A model generated the notes under the pieces. That model did not search any database, was not told the DNA's origin, and saw nothing but the letters and a program-made list of their open reading frames with translations. Made by a program: the position numbers and the translations under genes. Shown here in pieces: positions 33,897-42,300 of a stretch of DNA of 64,000 bases; positions within the stretch are counted from its first letter, which is position 1, and every line of letters starts with the position of its first letter. The stretch lies in NCBI RefSeq assembly GCF_041428715.1, contig NZ_CP155572.1. One strand, given 5' to 3'. The DNA comes from Sporomusa malonica (GTDB taxonomy: Bacteria > Bacillota > Negativicutes > Sporomusales > Sporomusaceae).

Positions 33897-34877
33897 TCAT
33901 CCACCAATTTGCGACATTTTTCGAAAAAATTTGGTTTCTCCGCCTGCATTTGTTAACGTGTGGCCTTGTGGCTTATCAGCAATCGTGTTATAAAACAGTT
34001 CTACAATATCATTATCGCTGGCACCATCGCGTAAAGCAGCCTTAACGTCTATTTCCTGATTAGACAATAAACACGGTTTAAACTTTCCGTCAGCTGTCAG
34101 ACGAATCCGGTTGCATACACCGCAAAAATGATCAGATATCGGCGTAATAAACCCAAATGAGCCTTTGGCCTGTGGCAGATAAAAATATTTGGCAGGACCA
34201 TTGCCGCGAATATCCAATGTTGGTTTTAGCGTTCCTCTGCCGAAAGCATTAATCATAGCCTTTATCTCTTCAATGCTAGGACCAGCAGCCAATTGACTCT
34301 CGCCAATCGGCATATATTCGATAAACCGGATTGATATAGGTTCCCTGTGTACCAAATCAACAAAATAGGCCAAATCTCGTTCGGTAATAATGTTCGTAAG
34401 GACAACATTAAGTTTTACCGGGATCAATCCCGCTGTCAGAGCTGCTTCCATTCCCCTAATAGTTTCATTAACATCGCCACCGCGGGTAATATTCTGGAAT
34501 TGATCAGGGTCAATAGTATCAAGACTAATGTTTACCCTGGTTAAGCCTGCTGCTTTAAGTTTGGTAGCCATAGTGGCAAGTAAGCTGCCATTAGTAGTCA
34601 AAGATATATCGGTTATCGTCTTTAAATCTGCGATATTACGGATAAAATCTATAATCCCCCGTCGAACTAACGGTTCACCGCCTGTTAAGCGGATTTTGCT
34701 GACACCGTGATGGCTGACAACCCTAATAATGCGCAGCAATTCTTCATAGGTCAGGATTTCTTCATGCCTAAGCATATTGACACCTTGTGTCGGCATACAA
34801 TAGACACAACGAAAATTGCAACGATCGGTTACAGAAACCCGCAAATAGTTGATTTTGCGATTATGGCCATCATACAT
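33897..34877 (-). CDS. moaA: GTP 3',8-cyclase MoaA
   Basis: 326 residues from ATG 34877 (AAGGA nine bases upstream; ATG 34886 abuts the site). Radical-SAM motif CNFRCVYC near residue 21, SAM-binding GGEP near 65, and the C-terminal second cluster CGVCNRIRLTADGKFKPCL near 255-272, together with GGETKFFRKMSQIGG at the end, the double-Gly tail needed for activity. First step of pyranopterin cofactor synthesis. It follows mobB by one base and precedes AOR copy 2. Confidence 0.97.
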   Translation of the reverse strand: MYDGHNRKINYLRVSVTDRCNFRCVYCMPTQGVNMLRHEEILTYEELLRIIRVVSHHGVSKIRLTGGEPLVRRGIIDFIRNIADLKTITDISLTTNGSLLATMATKLKAAGLTRVNISLDTIDPDQFQNITRGGDVNETIRGMEAALTAGLIPVKLNVVLTNIITERDLAYFVDLVHREPISIRFIEYMPIGESQLAAGPSIEEIKAMINAFGRGTLKPTLDIRGNGPAKYFYLPQAKGSFGFITPISDHFCGVCNRIRLTADGKFKPCLLSNQEIDVKAALRDGASDNDIVELFYNTIADKPQGHTLTNAGGETKFFRKMSQIGG

Positions 34878-34878
34878 A

Positions 34879-35385
34879 CTAATCATTCCTTTGCTGTTTC
34901 CAATTTAGTACGTTGATTTCTAAAAAGCCAGCCATGGCTGCCGGATCATCAAGCCTGAAATGCGGTACATCTTCATAAAGCATGGTATCCGAAACTACGG
35001 CAAGGAGTTCGGGCTTAACACCAAGCGGCTCATTACCTGATGCCTGACGGTATACCTCAATCTTCGGTTTAGACTCCTGTTTATACCCCTCGGTAAAGAT
35101 TATGTCAACATTGTCTATATAACCGGCTACTTGGTCAAGCGGCAATTCCTGGTCGGTTTTCTTAATCATGGCTACTTTATGTGGTGAGACCAAGCATACT
35201 GTTTCGGCGCCAGCCTGCGCATGCCGCCAGGTATCTTTACCGGGTTTATCCATATCAAAATCACAATGATGATGTTTAATAACCGCGACTCTAACCCCAT
35301 GGCACTTAAGTTCAGTTATTAATTTCTCCAGGTACGTTGTTTTACCGCTGTTTGACCGCCCTACTACAGATATCACTGGAATCAT
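34879..35385 (-). CDS. mobB: Molybdopterin-guanine dinucleotide biosynthesis protein MobB
   Basis: 168-residue GTP-binding protein with Walker A VGRSNSGKTTYLEKL, IKHHHCDFDMDKPGKDTWRHAQAG and FTEGYKQESKPKIEVYR, all typical of MobB. It supports nucleotide attachment to the cofactor. mobA is not in the window. Tungsten AORs use the non-dinucleotide cofactor, so MobB probably serves other enzymes such as formate dehydrogenase; this is inference. Co-transcribed with moaA. Confidence 0.93.
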   Translation of the reverse strand: MIPVISVVGRSNSGKTTYLEKLITELKCHGVRVAVIKHHHCDFDMDKPGKDTWRHAQAGAETVCLVSPHKVAMIKKTDQELPLDQVAGYIDNVDIIFTEGYKQESKPKIEVYRQASGNEPLGVKPELLAVVSDTMLYEDVPHFRLDDPAAMAGFLEINVLNWKQQRND

Positions 35386-35568
35386 TTTTGTCGCCCCTTT
35401 GTTAATCGGCCAAATTATCTTTATTTTAAAAATTCTCCATTATAATCAATTCCCCTTCCCCCCAAAAGCAATATTCGATATTTTTATTTCAGAACGGCAG
35501 GAATTTATTAAGTAATGTTGGAAAAGTAATATCGTTACCCGTTAAAATTAACTTCAGGAGGTGTACCC

Positions 35569-36234
35569 TTGATTACTTTAACATTTTATGGACATGCCTG
35601 CTTTGTATTAAAGAGTGACAATACGGCACTGCTGTTCGACCCCTTCTTTACTGGCAATCCTGTCAATACAACCAAAGCCACTGAAGTTGAGTGCAGCTAT
35701 ATTCTGGTCAGCCATGGCCACGGCGATCATCTTGGTGATACAGTTGATATTGCCAAACGAACTGGCGCCACCGTAATTGCCACTGCTGAACTGGCCGCAT
35801 TGGTCGGGCAGCAAGACTGTGCCAACATAAGCATGCATCTAGGCGGCAAACGTGCCTTTGATTTCGGTTATGTCAGAATAACTCCAGCCTTTCACGGCGC
35901 TGGCATTCCTGGCGGACACGCTGCCGGTTTTATCGTAAACTTTTTCGGAAAAACAATCTATTTCGCAGGCGATACTGCATTGTTCGGTGATATGGCACTC
36001 CTGGGCCGCTTGGAGAAAATCGACTATGCGCTGTTGCCGATTGGCGATAACTACACCATGGGCCCAGATGATGCAGTTGAGGCAGTCAAACTGCTCAACC
36101 CCCGGGCTGTCGTTCCTATGCATTACAACACCTGGCCACTCATTGCCCAGTCACCCGAAGACTTCAAGGAGAAAGTTGAAAATTTAAATATCCCTGTACA
36201 TATTATGCACCCTGGACAAAGTTTTGAATTATAA
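35569..36234 (+). CDS. UPF0173 metal-dependent hydrolase
   Basis: 221 residues; TTG start with AGGAGG seven bases upstream. Metallo-beta-lactamase fold: TFYGHACF at the N-terminus, SHGHGDHLGD (HxHxDH, di-metal site) near 46, FAGDTALFGD near 130 and VPMHYNTWP near 185. Family members are stand-alone cytoplasmic hydrolases; the physiological substrate is not known. It is a single-gene unit with a terminator shared with the convergent acetyltransferase. Confidence 0.9.
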   Translation: MITLTFYGHACFVLKSDNTALLFDPFFTGNPVNTTKATEVECSYILVSHGHGDHLGDTVDIAKRTGATVIATAELAALVGQQDCANISMHLGGKRAFDFGYVRITPAFHGAGIPGGHAAGFIVNFFGKTIYFAGDTALFGDMALLGRLEKIDYALLPIGDNYTMGPDDAVEAVKLLNPRAVVPMHYNTWPLIAQSPEDFKEKVENLNIPVHIMHPGQSFEL

Positions 36235-36280
36235 AAGCGAACGTCCCTGCCAATGTGATTGACAGGGACGCTTCGCTTTT
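36233..36280. terminator. Bidirectional terminator
   Basis: AAAAGCGAACGTCCCTG pairs with CAGGGACGCTTCGCTTTT around a 13-base loop, with A- and T-runs on both sides. It serves the hydrolase gene on the plus strand and the acetyltransferase gene, whose last codons it overlaps, on the minus strand. Confidence 0.85.
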
Positions 36281-36731
36281 ATAATTCTTTAACCATAGCA
36301 ATCTCATCACAATTAGGAAACTTGGGACAATTAATACATTCTTTCCACATTTTATGTGGCACACTTTCTTTGGGCACTTCTTTGAAATCTAGTTTGGCAA
36401 AGAACCCAGGCTGGTAGGTGAGGGCAAACAAGGTTTTAACCCCAAGCTCTCTGGCTTCATCTGTCAACATGTCCACAATTTTACGGCCAACCCCACTCTT
36501 GATCTTGCTAGAGTGAACAGCCAATGCCCGAATTTCAGCGAGCTCATCCCATACCAGATGCAGCGCAGCTACCCCGACAACTTTTCCGTCTTCCTCAGCC
36601 AAAATAAATTCACGAAGTCCTTCGTATAGAGTATTGCGCGCTCTCGCAAGCATGAGTCCCTGTTCAGCATAGTCATTAATTAGTTTAAGAATATCTTCCA
36701 CATCGCTAAATGTTGCTTTACGAAAAATCAT
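36279..36731 (-). CDS. GNAT N-acetyltransferase, short ArgA-like
   Basis: 150 residues with the acetyl-CoA binding stretch EIRALAVHSSKIKSGVGRKIVDML (Q/RxxGxG/A type) and a C-terminal ECINCPKFPNCDEIAM segment typical of the short N-acetylglutamate synthase of clostridia and Negativicutes. It would acetylate glutamate at the start of arginine synthesis, but no arg genes are near, so the assignment is moderate. The cysteine pair in the tail may bind metal. Confidence 0.8.
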   Translation of the reverse strand: MIFRKATFSDVEDILKLINDYAEQGLMLARARNTLYEGLREFILAEEDGKVVGVAALHLVWDELAEIRALAVHSSKIKSGVGRKIVDMLTDEARELGVKTLFALTYQPGFFAKLDFKEVPKESVPHKMWKECINCPKFPNCDEIAMVKEL

Positions 36732-36793
36732 TCATTCATCCCCCAATTCCATGAATCATTATACATTAAGTGTAATATTTATACAATGTTTAT

Positions 36794-37429
36794 TCAATCC
36801 ACTTTGCTGCTTGGACATAACTTATTCAAAAGGCAAGTTGGGCACATGGGGCTATTAGCCTTGCAGACCTTGCGCCCATGCCAGATAAGCCAATGGTGGG
36901 CATCGCCCCATTTTTCCTGAGAAATAGCTTGCATGAGCCCTTGTTCAACAGCAAGAGGAGTATCACCAAGGGCCAGTTTTAGGCGGTTAGCTACCCGAAA
37001 CACATGGGTATCAACAGCAATTGCCGGAACACCAAAAAGTTGGCTCAAAAGCACATTAGCCGTTTTCCGCCCTACCCCCGGCAATTTAATTAAGTCATCA
37101 AAATTATCGGGCACTTGTCCATCATAATCCCTGCATAATATCTCACATGTTGCCAAAATATTTTTAGCTTTACTCCGGAAAAGCCCACAGTCTCTAATTT
37201 CGTTTTCAAGGCCATCCTGTCCAAGTTCCAAAATCTTTTCTGGTGTATTATAACGGGGAAACATCCTATCGGTAATAATGTTGACCCTAACATCTGTACA
37301 CTGGGCTGACAAAACTACAGCAATCAAGAGTTCAAACGGCGTCGAATACTTCAGCGCTGTAGTCGTATCTTTATACTGGTGCTCTAACAGCTCGAGCATC
37401 TCTTTTTTTATTGCCTTGGTAATACGCAC
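36794..37429 (-). CDS. nth: Endonuclease III
   Basis: 211 residues, GTG start with GGAGG. DNA glycosylase/AP lyase for oxidised pyrimidines. Helix-hairpin-helix LPGVGRKTANVLLSQLFGVPA with the catalytic Lys, then VDTHVFRVANRL with the catalytic Asp, and the C-terminal 4Fe-4S loop C-X6-C-X2-C-X5-C (CKANSPMCPTCLLNKLC). Standard length. Confidence 0.96.
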   Translation of the reverse strand: MRITKAIKKEMLELLEHQYKDTTTALKYSTPFELLIAVVLSAQCTDVRVNIITDRMFPRYNTPEKILELGQDGLENEIRDCGLFRSKAKNILATCEILCRDYDGQVPDNFDDLIKLPGVGRKTANVLLSQLFGVPAIAVDTHVFRVANRLKLALGDTPLAVEQGLMQAISQEKWGDAHHWLIWHGRKVCKANSPMCPTCLLNKLCPSSKVD

Positions 37430-37451
37430 GTGTCAGCCTCCCTTCTAAGTA

Positions 37452-38480
37452 TCACTTAATTATTTTTCTTATTGCAGCTACAGCATAGTCTACATCCGCT
37501 TCGGTTATCCCCCAATGAGTAATCATCCGGCAGGCACTTGGTCCAATGGGTTTCACTTTAATATGTTGCTTAAGCAACTCCTCTGTGACAAATGCGGCTT
37601 CTTTTCCAACTGGTTCGAAATCGATTTGAACCACATTGGTTTTAACCTTACCAACATCAACAAGTCGATCATCAATGTCCACTAATCCGTTAGCCAACCG
37701 CAGGGCGTTAGTATGGTCCTCGTGCAGACGCTCCTGCATGGTGGTTAAAGCGACAATACCAGCAGCAGCCATATGTCCAGCCTGGCGCATACCGCCGCCA
37801 ATCCGCTGCTTAATCCATCTTGCTTTATCAATAAATGATTGGGTTCCAAGTAGAATTGACCCAAACGGAGCCGCCAACCCTTTTGTCAGACAGAACTGCA
37901 GCGCATCTACATCTTGAGCCATCTGTTTCAAGTCAGCTTTGAAGGCTTCGGCTGCATTAAAGATTCGAGCACCATCAAGATATACGGTCATATCATGTTC
38001 ACGGGCCAGCTGCGCCATTTCTGCCTGATATTCAGGCGGGAGCGGATAACCTCGATTCAAATCATAGGTATTTTCAAGACACAATACCCGGCTGATGGGC
38101 GATTGTACGCCCCATGGCCTGATGGCCTTTTTAACAGCCTTAACCGCAAACCGCCCCAGATTGCTTGGTATGGGTCGAGCCTGAACACAAGACAAAGCGG
38201 CTAACGCCCCTACCTCCAGATTGTACATATGGGTCTCTTCACCTAATATTATCTCATCACCTAACTGGGTTAATGCCATGATGGCGATTTGATTAGCCAT
38301 AGTGCCTGAGACAGTCAACAGAGCTGCTTCTTTGCCGAACATGACAGCGCTCATATCCTCAAGTTTCTTAACGGTAGGGTCTTCCCCCAGTATATCATCA
38401 CCGACCTCGGCTTCCATCATCGCCTTTCTCATTTCCGATGTTGCCTGGGTAACTGTATCGCTCCTAAAATCTTTGTACAT
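37452..38480 (-). CDS. ltaE: Low-specificity L-threonine aldolase
   Basis: 342-residue PLP enzyme splitting threonine or allo-threonine to glycine and acetaldehyde. DFRSDTVTQAT at the N-terminus, VYLDGARIFNAAEAF with the PLP-binding Asp near 170, and CLTKGLAAPFGS with the PLP Lys near 200. Its acetaldehyde product is a substrate for the AOR/ADH pair of this window, though no shared control is seen. GGAG ribosome site. Confidence 0.93.
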   Translation of the reverse strand: MYKDFRSDTVTQATSEMRKAMMEAEVGDDILGEDPTVKKLEDMSAVMFGKEAALLTVSGTMANQIAIMALTQLGDEIILGEETHMYNLEVGALAALSCVQARPIPSNLGRFAVKAVKKAIRPWGVQSPISRVLCLENTYDLNRGYPLPPEYQAEMAQLAREHDMTVYLDGARIFNAAEAFKADLKQMAQDVDALQFCLTKGLAAPFGSILLGTQSFIDKARWIKQRIGGGMRQAGHMAAAGIVALTTMQERLHEDHTNALRLANGLVDIDDRLVDVGKVKTNVVQIDFEPVGKEAAFVTEELLKQHIKVKPIGPSACRMITHWGITEADVDYAVAAIRKIIK

Positions 38481-38576
38481 AGTATCTCCTCCGTCTGGGA
38501 ATAACCCCTCCGCTAACTACCAGCGCCAATATCTTAGTTCTATTTTTACAGAAGATTAGTAATTTAAGATCATATA

Positions 38577-38589
38577 TGTAAACTTTACA
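38577..38589. promoter_or_regulatory. Perfect palindrome upstream of ltaE
   Basis: TGTAAACTTTACA is a 13-base palindrome about 100 bases upstream of ltaE in the AT-rich gap before the DAHP synthase leader; a possible operator. The rest of 38481-38757 shows nothing I can name. Confidence 0.25.
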
Positions 38590-38757
38590 TTAAAGTATAT
38601 AAGCAATAACAGCCTATGTCAATTTGCACTTGCCATTCCCAAATACAGTAGCTATCCACTATAACCTCTGCACGTACACCTTCAATAAACAAATATATCA
38701 TTATTATACGATTTCATTTACACCATCTTAGATATTTCAGATATTTCCATAGAACAC

Positions 38758-38785
38758 TTGACACTTTCATCTCATCTGTTATAAT
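38758..38785 (+). promoter_or_regulatory. Promoter of the attenuated DAHP synthase gene
   Basis: TTGACA at 38758-38763, 16-base spacer, TATAAT at 38780-38785; the transcript would begin near 38792, about 40 bases before the leader peptide. Confidence 0.85.
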
Positions 38786-38833
38786 AAATAAAAAGATGCA
38801 AAATAACCAATTCTTTATTAGGTGGTTTTTACT

Positions 38834-38956
38834 ATGTTAAACGCTCATAAAGCAAATACAAATCAATACTTTTTCTTTTTTACTTGGGCCAGCTTTTTTG
38901 GCGCAAGCTTTTTTCCATGTGATAACTTAATAAATTTTTCACCCATGAGTCCTTAA
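38834..38956 (+). CDS. Phe-rich leader peptide (attenuator)
   Basis: Open frame of 40 codons with AGGTGG eight bases before ATG. It contains nine Phe codons, including QYFFFFTW, ASFF and ASFFP, plus one Tyr and one Trp. It ends at TAA 38954-38956 and lies between a strong promoter and a terminator, followed directly by a DAHP synthase gene. This is the layout of amino acid attenuators such as pheL. Ribosomes stalled for charged tRNA-Phe would leave the region around the stop codon free to form an antiterminator. The peptide itself probably has no function. Confidence 0.85.
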   Translation: MLNAHKANTNQYFFFFTWASFFGASFFPCDNLINFSPMSP

Positions 38957-38988
38957 ACAGTAAACAAATTGAACTTTGTGTACCACAG

Positions 38989-39022
38989 ACCTAAGGCTCA
39001 TTGAGACCTTAGGTTTTTTTAC
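38989..39022 (+). terminator. Attenuator terminator before the second DAHP synthase gene
   Basis: ACCTAAGGCTC pairs with GAGACCTTAGGT (one bulged A) and is followed by TTTTTT. The 5' arm TAAGGCT (38992-38998) can instead pair with AGTCCTTA at 38948-38955, which overlaps the leader stop codon, forming the competing antiterminator. Confidence 0.85.
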
Positions 39023-39055
39023 TTTTATATACTAAATTTTTAGGAGGCGTTTCCA

Positions 39056-40069
39056 ATGGTTATTGTATTGAATTCCTCGACCACACCCGAACAAATTGAA
39101 AAGCTAAAACAAGAGCTTGAGAACTATGGTTGCAGTGTCTGGCCTACTTATGGGCAGTTCCAGACAATTCTTGGTATTGTTGGCGACACGGGAAAACTCG
39201 ATCGCGACTATTTACTAAGCAAGACCTATGTAGAGAAAGTACTCTCAGTGCAGGAACCGTACAAAAAGGCTAATCGCACATTCCACCCTGAAAACACCAT
39301 CATCAATATCGGCAATCAAACAATTGGCGGCAATCAAGTGGCAATTATTGCCGGGCCTTGCTCAGTTGAAAGCCGCGAACAAATTGTTAATATAGCGCAG
39401 GAGGTAAAGGCTGCGGGTGCTGGCTTTTTGCGAGGCGGCGCCTTTAAACCACGCACCTCACCGTACAGCTTCCAGGGCATGCAACAAGAAGGTCTGGAAT
39501 TACTAAAGCAGGCTAGGGCGGCGTCAGGCCTGCCCATCGTCACCGAAATTATGTCCATCAAGCAATTAGAGAACCATCATGAGGACATTGACATTATTCA
39601 AATTGGTGCGCGTAACATGCAAAACTTCGACCTTTTAAAAGCGGCAGGCCAAATCAACAAGCCCATCCTGCTCAAAAGAGGCCAAAGTGCTACTGTCGAA
39701 GAGCTCTTAATGTCTGCCGAATATATCATGGCTGGCGGCAATGAAAAGGTAATTTTATGCGAACGCGGCATACGTACTTTCGAAACCTACACGCGCAATA
39801 CCCTTGACCTTAGCGCCGTACTTGCAATTAAAAGGCTAAGTCATCTGCCAGTAATCGTCGATCCCAGCCACGCTGCCGGACTATGGTGGATGGTCGATTC
39901 ACTGTCAAAAGCAGCCGTTGCTGTAGGCGCTGACGGATTAATTATCGAAGTCCACCAAGACCCTAGCAACGCTAAGTGTGATGGGCAACAATCAATAAAA
40001 CCCGAACGCTTCACGTCACTTATGAAATCCCTACGGGAAATTGCGCGTATCGACAACCGCGTGCTCTAA
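39056..40069 (+). CDS. aroF: 3-deoxy-7-phosphoheptulonate synthase, attenuator-controlled copy
   Basis: 337 residues, AGGAGG ribosome site. Same architecture as the 10.4 kb copy: N-terminal ferredoxin-like domain (IVLNSSTTPEQIEKLK) then the barrel with AGPCSVES, FLRGGAFKPRTSPYSFQG, QIGARNMQNF and VDPSHAAG. The first ~80 residues differ more from the paralogue than the barrel does, so allosteric effectors may differ. The leader implies repression by phenylalanine supply. Single-gene unit. Confidence 0.96.
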   Translation: MVIVLNSSTTPEQIEKLKQELENYGCSVWPTYGQFQTILGIVGDTGKLDRDYLLSKTYVEKVLSVQEPYKKANRTFHPENTIINIGNQTIGGNQVAIIAGPCSVESREQIVNIAQEVKAAGAGFLRGGAFKPRTSPYSFQGMQQEGLELLKQARAASGLPIVTEIMSIKQLENHHEDIDIIQIGARNMQNFDLLKAAGQINKPILLKRGQSATVEELLMSAEYIMAGGNEKVILCERGIRTFETYTRNTLDLSAVLAIKRLSHLPVIVDPSHAAGLWWMVDSLSKAAVAVGADGLIIEVHQDPSNAKCDGQQSIKPERFTSLMKSLREIARIDNRVL

Positions 40070-40108
40070 AAAACAGGCTAAGTCCACTTTGCCAGGGACT
40101 TAGCCTGT
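40067..40108. terminator. Terminator between DAHP synthase and ywbE
   Basis: ACAGGCTAAGTCC pairs with GGACTTAGCCTGT. On the minus strand a T-run follows, so it is a good terminator for ywbE. On the plus strand the T-run is poor but the stem is strong. Confidence 0.8.
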
Positions 40109-40140
40109 CTTACTATATACAACGCATTAAGAAAATAGGT

Positions 40141-40338
40141 CTATTGATTTAAGACTTCTTGAACCCTGCCAACGACTCCGTCTGTTAGTCGGACTTTGAT
40201 GCCGCGGTGATGTACGGCGCTGCTAGTCAGAATATCTTTAACTATTCCTTCAGTTAGCTGACCTGTCCGTTGGTGAGGTTTTTGAACAATCTTTACTCTA
40301 GCGCCTGGTGTAATGTTTTTTCGCTGTGTACCGTCCAT
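40141..40338 (-). CDS. ywbE: YwbE-family small protein
   Basis: 65 residues, AAGGAG ribosome site. PGARVKIVQKPHQRTGQLTEGIVKDILT and HHRGIKVRLTDGVVGRVQ are the conserved parts of this small basic, KOW-like family. Function unknown; a nucleic-acid-binding role is plausible from the basic surface. Single gene, convergent with the DAHP synthase. Confidence 0.88.
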   Translation of the reverse strand: MDGTQRKNITPGARVKIVQKPHQRTGQLTEGIVKDILTSSAVHHRGIKVRLTDGVVGRVQEVLNQ

Positions 40339-40457
40339 AATATGCTCCTTATTGTAATTGTTTTTTAATTATCCGTCTATTTATTCTACCCCTTGCACAT
40401 GTTACTATAGATTTAGTGCCCTGGCCAGGCAATTTTTGTTAATAAGGGGAGATATGA

Positions 40458-41261
40458 ATGAAACGTTACCTAACAATAATTTTTATAACCATCTTCTTCT
40501 GTTTTAACTCGCTAGGAACCGGGCAGGCCAGCAGCAGTATAATTCGCAACGATTTACAAAAGTTTTTTACAGGTTATGAAGGAACCTTCGTTTTATATGA
40601 CGAAAATGCTGATCGATATACGATTTACAACGAGCAGCAAAGCGGTGTCAGACTTAGCCCCTGTTCTACGTTTAAGATATTTAATTCACTCATCGGCCTT
40701 GAGAGCGGCGTTCTAGATAAAGAGGACGTATTTACTCTGATTAAATGGAATGGTCAACAATACCCTTTTCCCGCCTGGAACCGTGACCAAACACTGGCAT
40801 CTGCTATTGCCAATTCTGTTGTCTGGTACTATCAGGAAGTAGCCAGAAGAGTCGGCAATGATCGTATGGTGGAGTATATCGATAAGCTACAATATGGTAA
40901 TCAGGATATCAGTGGTGGTATTGACCAGTTTTGGCTAAGGTCAAGTTTAAAGATCTCTGCCAGGGAACAAGTCGAATTATTAAAACAGCTTTATAATGAT
41001 CAACTGCCGTTTGCACCAGATAACATGGCTGTGGCAAGAAAGATTATTGTTCTATCTACAAGTAATGATCTAGTTTTTTCAGGTAAAACAGGTTCAGCCT
41101 ACCAGGATGGTCAGTATACTTTAGGCTGGTTTGTTGGTTGTGTTGAAAAAAACGGTCATAAGTATTTCTTCGCAACGAATATTCAAAACGCTAAAGACGC
41201 TCATGGCGGCAAGGCCAGAGAAATATCAAAGTTGATCCTAAAAGAACTGGAACTACTTTGA
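40458..41261 (+). CDS. Class D beta-lactamase-type protein
   Basis: 267 residues with a signal peptide of about 25 (hydrophobic core YLTIIFITIFFCF). All class D active-site motifs are present: S70-T-F-K73, SVVWYYQ near 118, YGNQD near 146 and GKTGSA near 209, then WFVG. It would be exported and hydrolyse penicillin-type beta-lactams through the acylated serine and a carbamylated lysine. Class D enzymes of Gram-positives vary in activity, so resistance is not certain. The gene has its own terminator and no mobile element beside it, so it looks intrinsic. Confidence 0.9.
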   Translation: MKRYLTIIFITIFFCFNSLGTGQASSSIIRNDLQKFFTGYEGTFVLYDENADRYTIYNEQQSGVRLSPCSTFKIFNSLIGLESGVLDKEDVFTLIKWNGQQYPFPAWNRDQTLASAIANSVVWYYQEVARRVGNDRMVEYIDKLQYGNQDISGGIDQFWLRSSLKISAREQVELLKQLYNDQLPFAPDNMAVARKIIVLSTSNDLVFSGKTGSAYQDGQYTLGWFVGCVEKNGHKYFFATNIQNAKDAHGGKAREISKLILKELELL

Positions 41262-41282
41262 TAAGAAAACACGGCTTGCATC

Positions 41283-41309
41283 AAGTCACCGTTTTACACG
41301 GTGACTTTT
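41283..41309 (+). terminator. Terminator of the beta-lactamase gene
   Basis: AAGTCACC pairs with GGTGACTT around an eleven-base loop and TTTT follows. Confidence 0.75.
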
Positions 41310-41337
41310 CCTACTTATGTAATAGAGAGGAGCAGGT

Positions 41338-42024
41338 ATGGCTAATTATCTTATTCTAGAAAAAGGATTTCCTTATGAGCCTGGGTATAGGATCGGGCTT
41401 ACTCATGAGCAGATTGTTCTAGGCCGCACCGGACACACTGTGAAGCCTGATATTAGCTTTGAAAACAAGTTCATATCTCGCAAACACTGCTTACTCCAAA
41501 TCAATGTAAACGAAATTGTTCTGACTGATTTACATAGCAAACATGGCACACTGGTTAATAAACAACCAGTTACTCCCGGCACGCCGATTGTTCTTAAACA
41601 TAATGATCGGATTATTCTCGCTCAGGGGGCTGTCGTACTGCGTTATATTAGTCCGGAAAACCCTGACGATGCAACCCTGGAGCTTAGCAACACAAATGTT
41701 CACTCAGCCCTGTCTTTTCCAGACACAGGAAAGCTAAAACTTGATATCCAGAAAAGGCAATGTTTTGTCAACAATAATAGAATTGCACTCTCACCAAAAG
41801 AATGGCAGCTACTGTTGCTGCTATATTCGAAATTTAACCAGACTGTCCATTATGATCAGATCAGAACTACCGTATGGCCGGAGCGCATCCTGACGGCCAA
41901 TGAAATTCCTAATGTCGGTCTTGAAGAAATTAATCTGCTAATATACCGTTTGCGACAAAAACTCGGCAGCCAAGGCAGCCTAATTAAAAACAGCAGAGGC
42001 GTAGGCTGTCTTTTAGAATTGTAA
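41338..42024 (+). CDS. FHA domain fused to a winged-helix DNA-binding domain
   Basis: 228 residues. Residues 20-105 form an FHA phosphothreonine-binding domain (LGRTG, ISRKHCLL, LHSKHGTLVN). Residues 130-228 form an OmpR/PhoB-type winged helix (LKLDIQKRQCFVNNNRIALSPKEWQLLLLL, then EEINLLIYRLRQKLG and a RGVGCLL wing). There is no receiver domain. It would thus join Ser/Thr phosphorylation to transcription. No kinase gene lies nearby and the target is unknown; the beta-lactamase gene just upstream is one candidate. Confidence 0.85.
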   Translation: MANYLILEKGFPYEPGYRIGLTHEQIVLGRTGHTVKPDISFENKFISRKHCLLQINVNEIVLTDLHSKHGTLVNKQPVTPGTPIVLKHNDRIILAQGAVVLRYISPENPDDATLELSNTNVHSALSFPDTGKLKLDIQKRQCFVNNNRIALSPKEWQLLLLLYSKFNQTVHYDQIRTTVWPERILTANEIPNVGLEEINLLIYRLRQKLGSQGSLIKNSRGVGCLLEL

Positions 42025-42031
42025 ACAATAG

Positions 42032-42283
42032 TTAAGTAATCGTAAAACCCGCAACCAGCACTTCCTTGGCTTTGCGGCTCATGCGCTTTATTGCACATTC
42101 CCGTTTCCGGGCCTGGCTTTCATTGGGCTGAAGTTCATAATAAATCAAGGTAACAGGCAGGCGACTGCGGGTATACCGAGCGCCACTGCCTGAGTTATGG
42201 GCTGCCACTCTTGTTTCAAGATTAGTTGTCCAGCCTGTGTAGAACGTGCCGTCAGCACACTCTACAATATACGTATATGCCAT
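42032..42283 (-). CDS. GIY-YIG nuclease-family protein (YhbQ type)
   Basis: 83-residue single-domain protein: YTYIVECADGTFYTGWTTNLETRV holds the GIY-YIG equivalent residues (YIV...YTG) and the conserved Arg, and the ARYTRSRLPVTLIY segment with EKR-like tail is typical of the short UPF0213/YhbQ family. Probably a DNA-cleaving or repair-linked enzyme; the role in cells is unclear. Convergent with the FHA gene, eight bases apart. Confidence 0.88.
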   Translation of the reverse strand: MAYTYIVECADGTFYTGWTTNLETRVAAHNSGSGARYTRSRLPVTLIYYELQPNESQARKRECAIKRMSRKAKEVLVAGFTIT

Positions 42284-42300
42284 AAATATTTTGTTAATCC

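Noticed and set aside
41263..41280. AAGAAAACACGGCTTGCA after the beta-lactamase gene considered as a fifth copy of the dispersed repeat
   Set aside because: Only about 18 bases match one end of the repeat and the rest is an ordinary terminator; too short to call.
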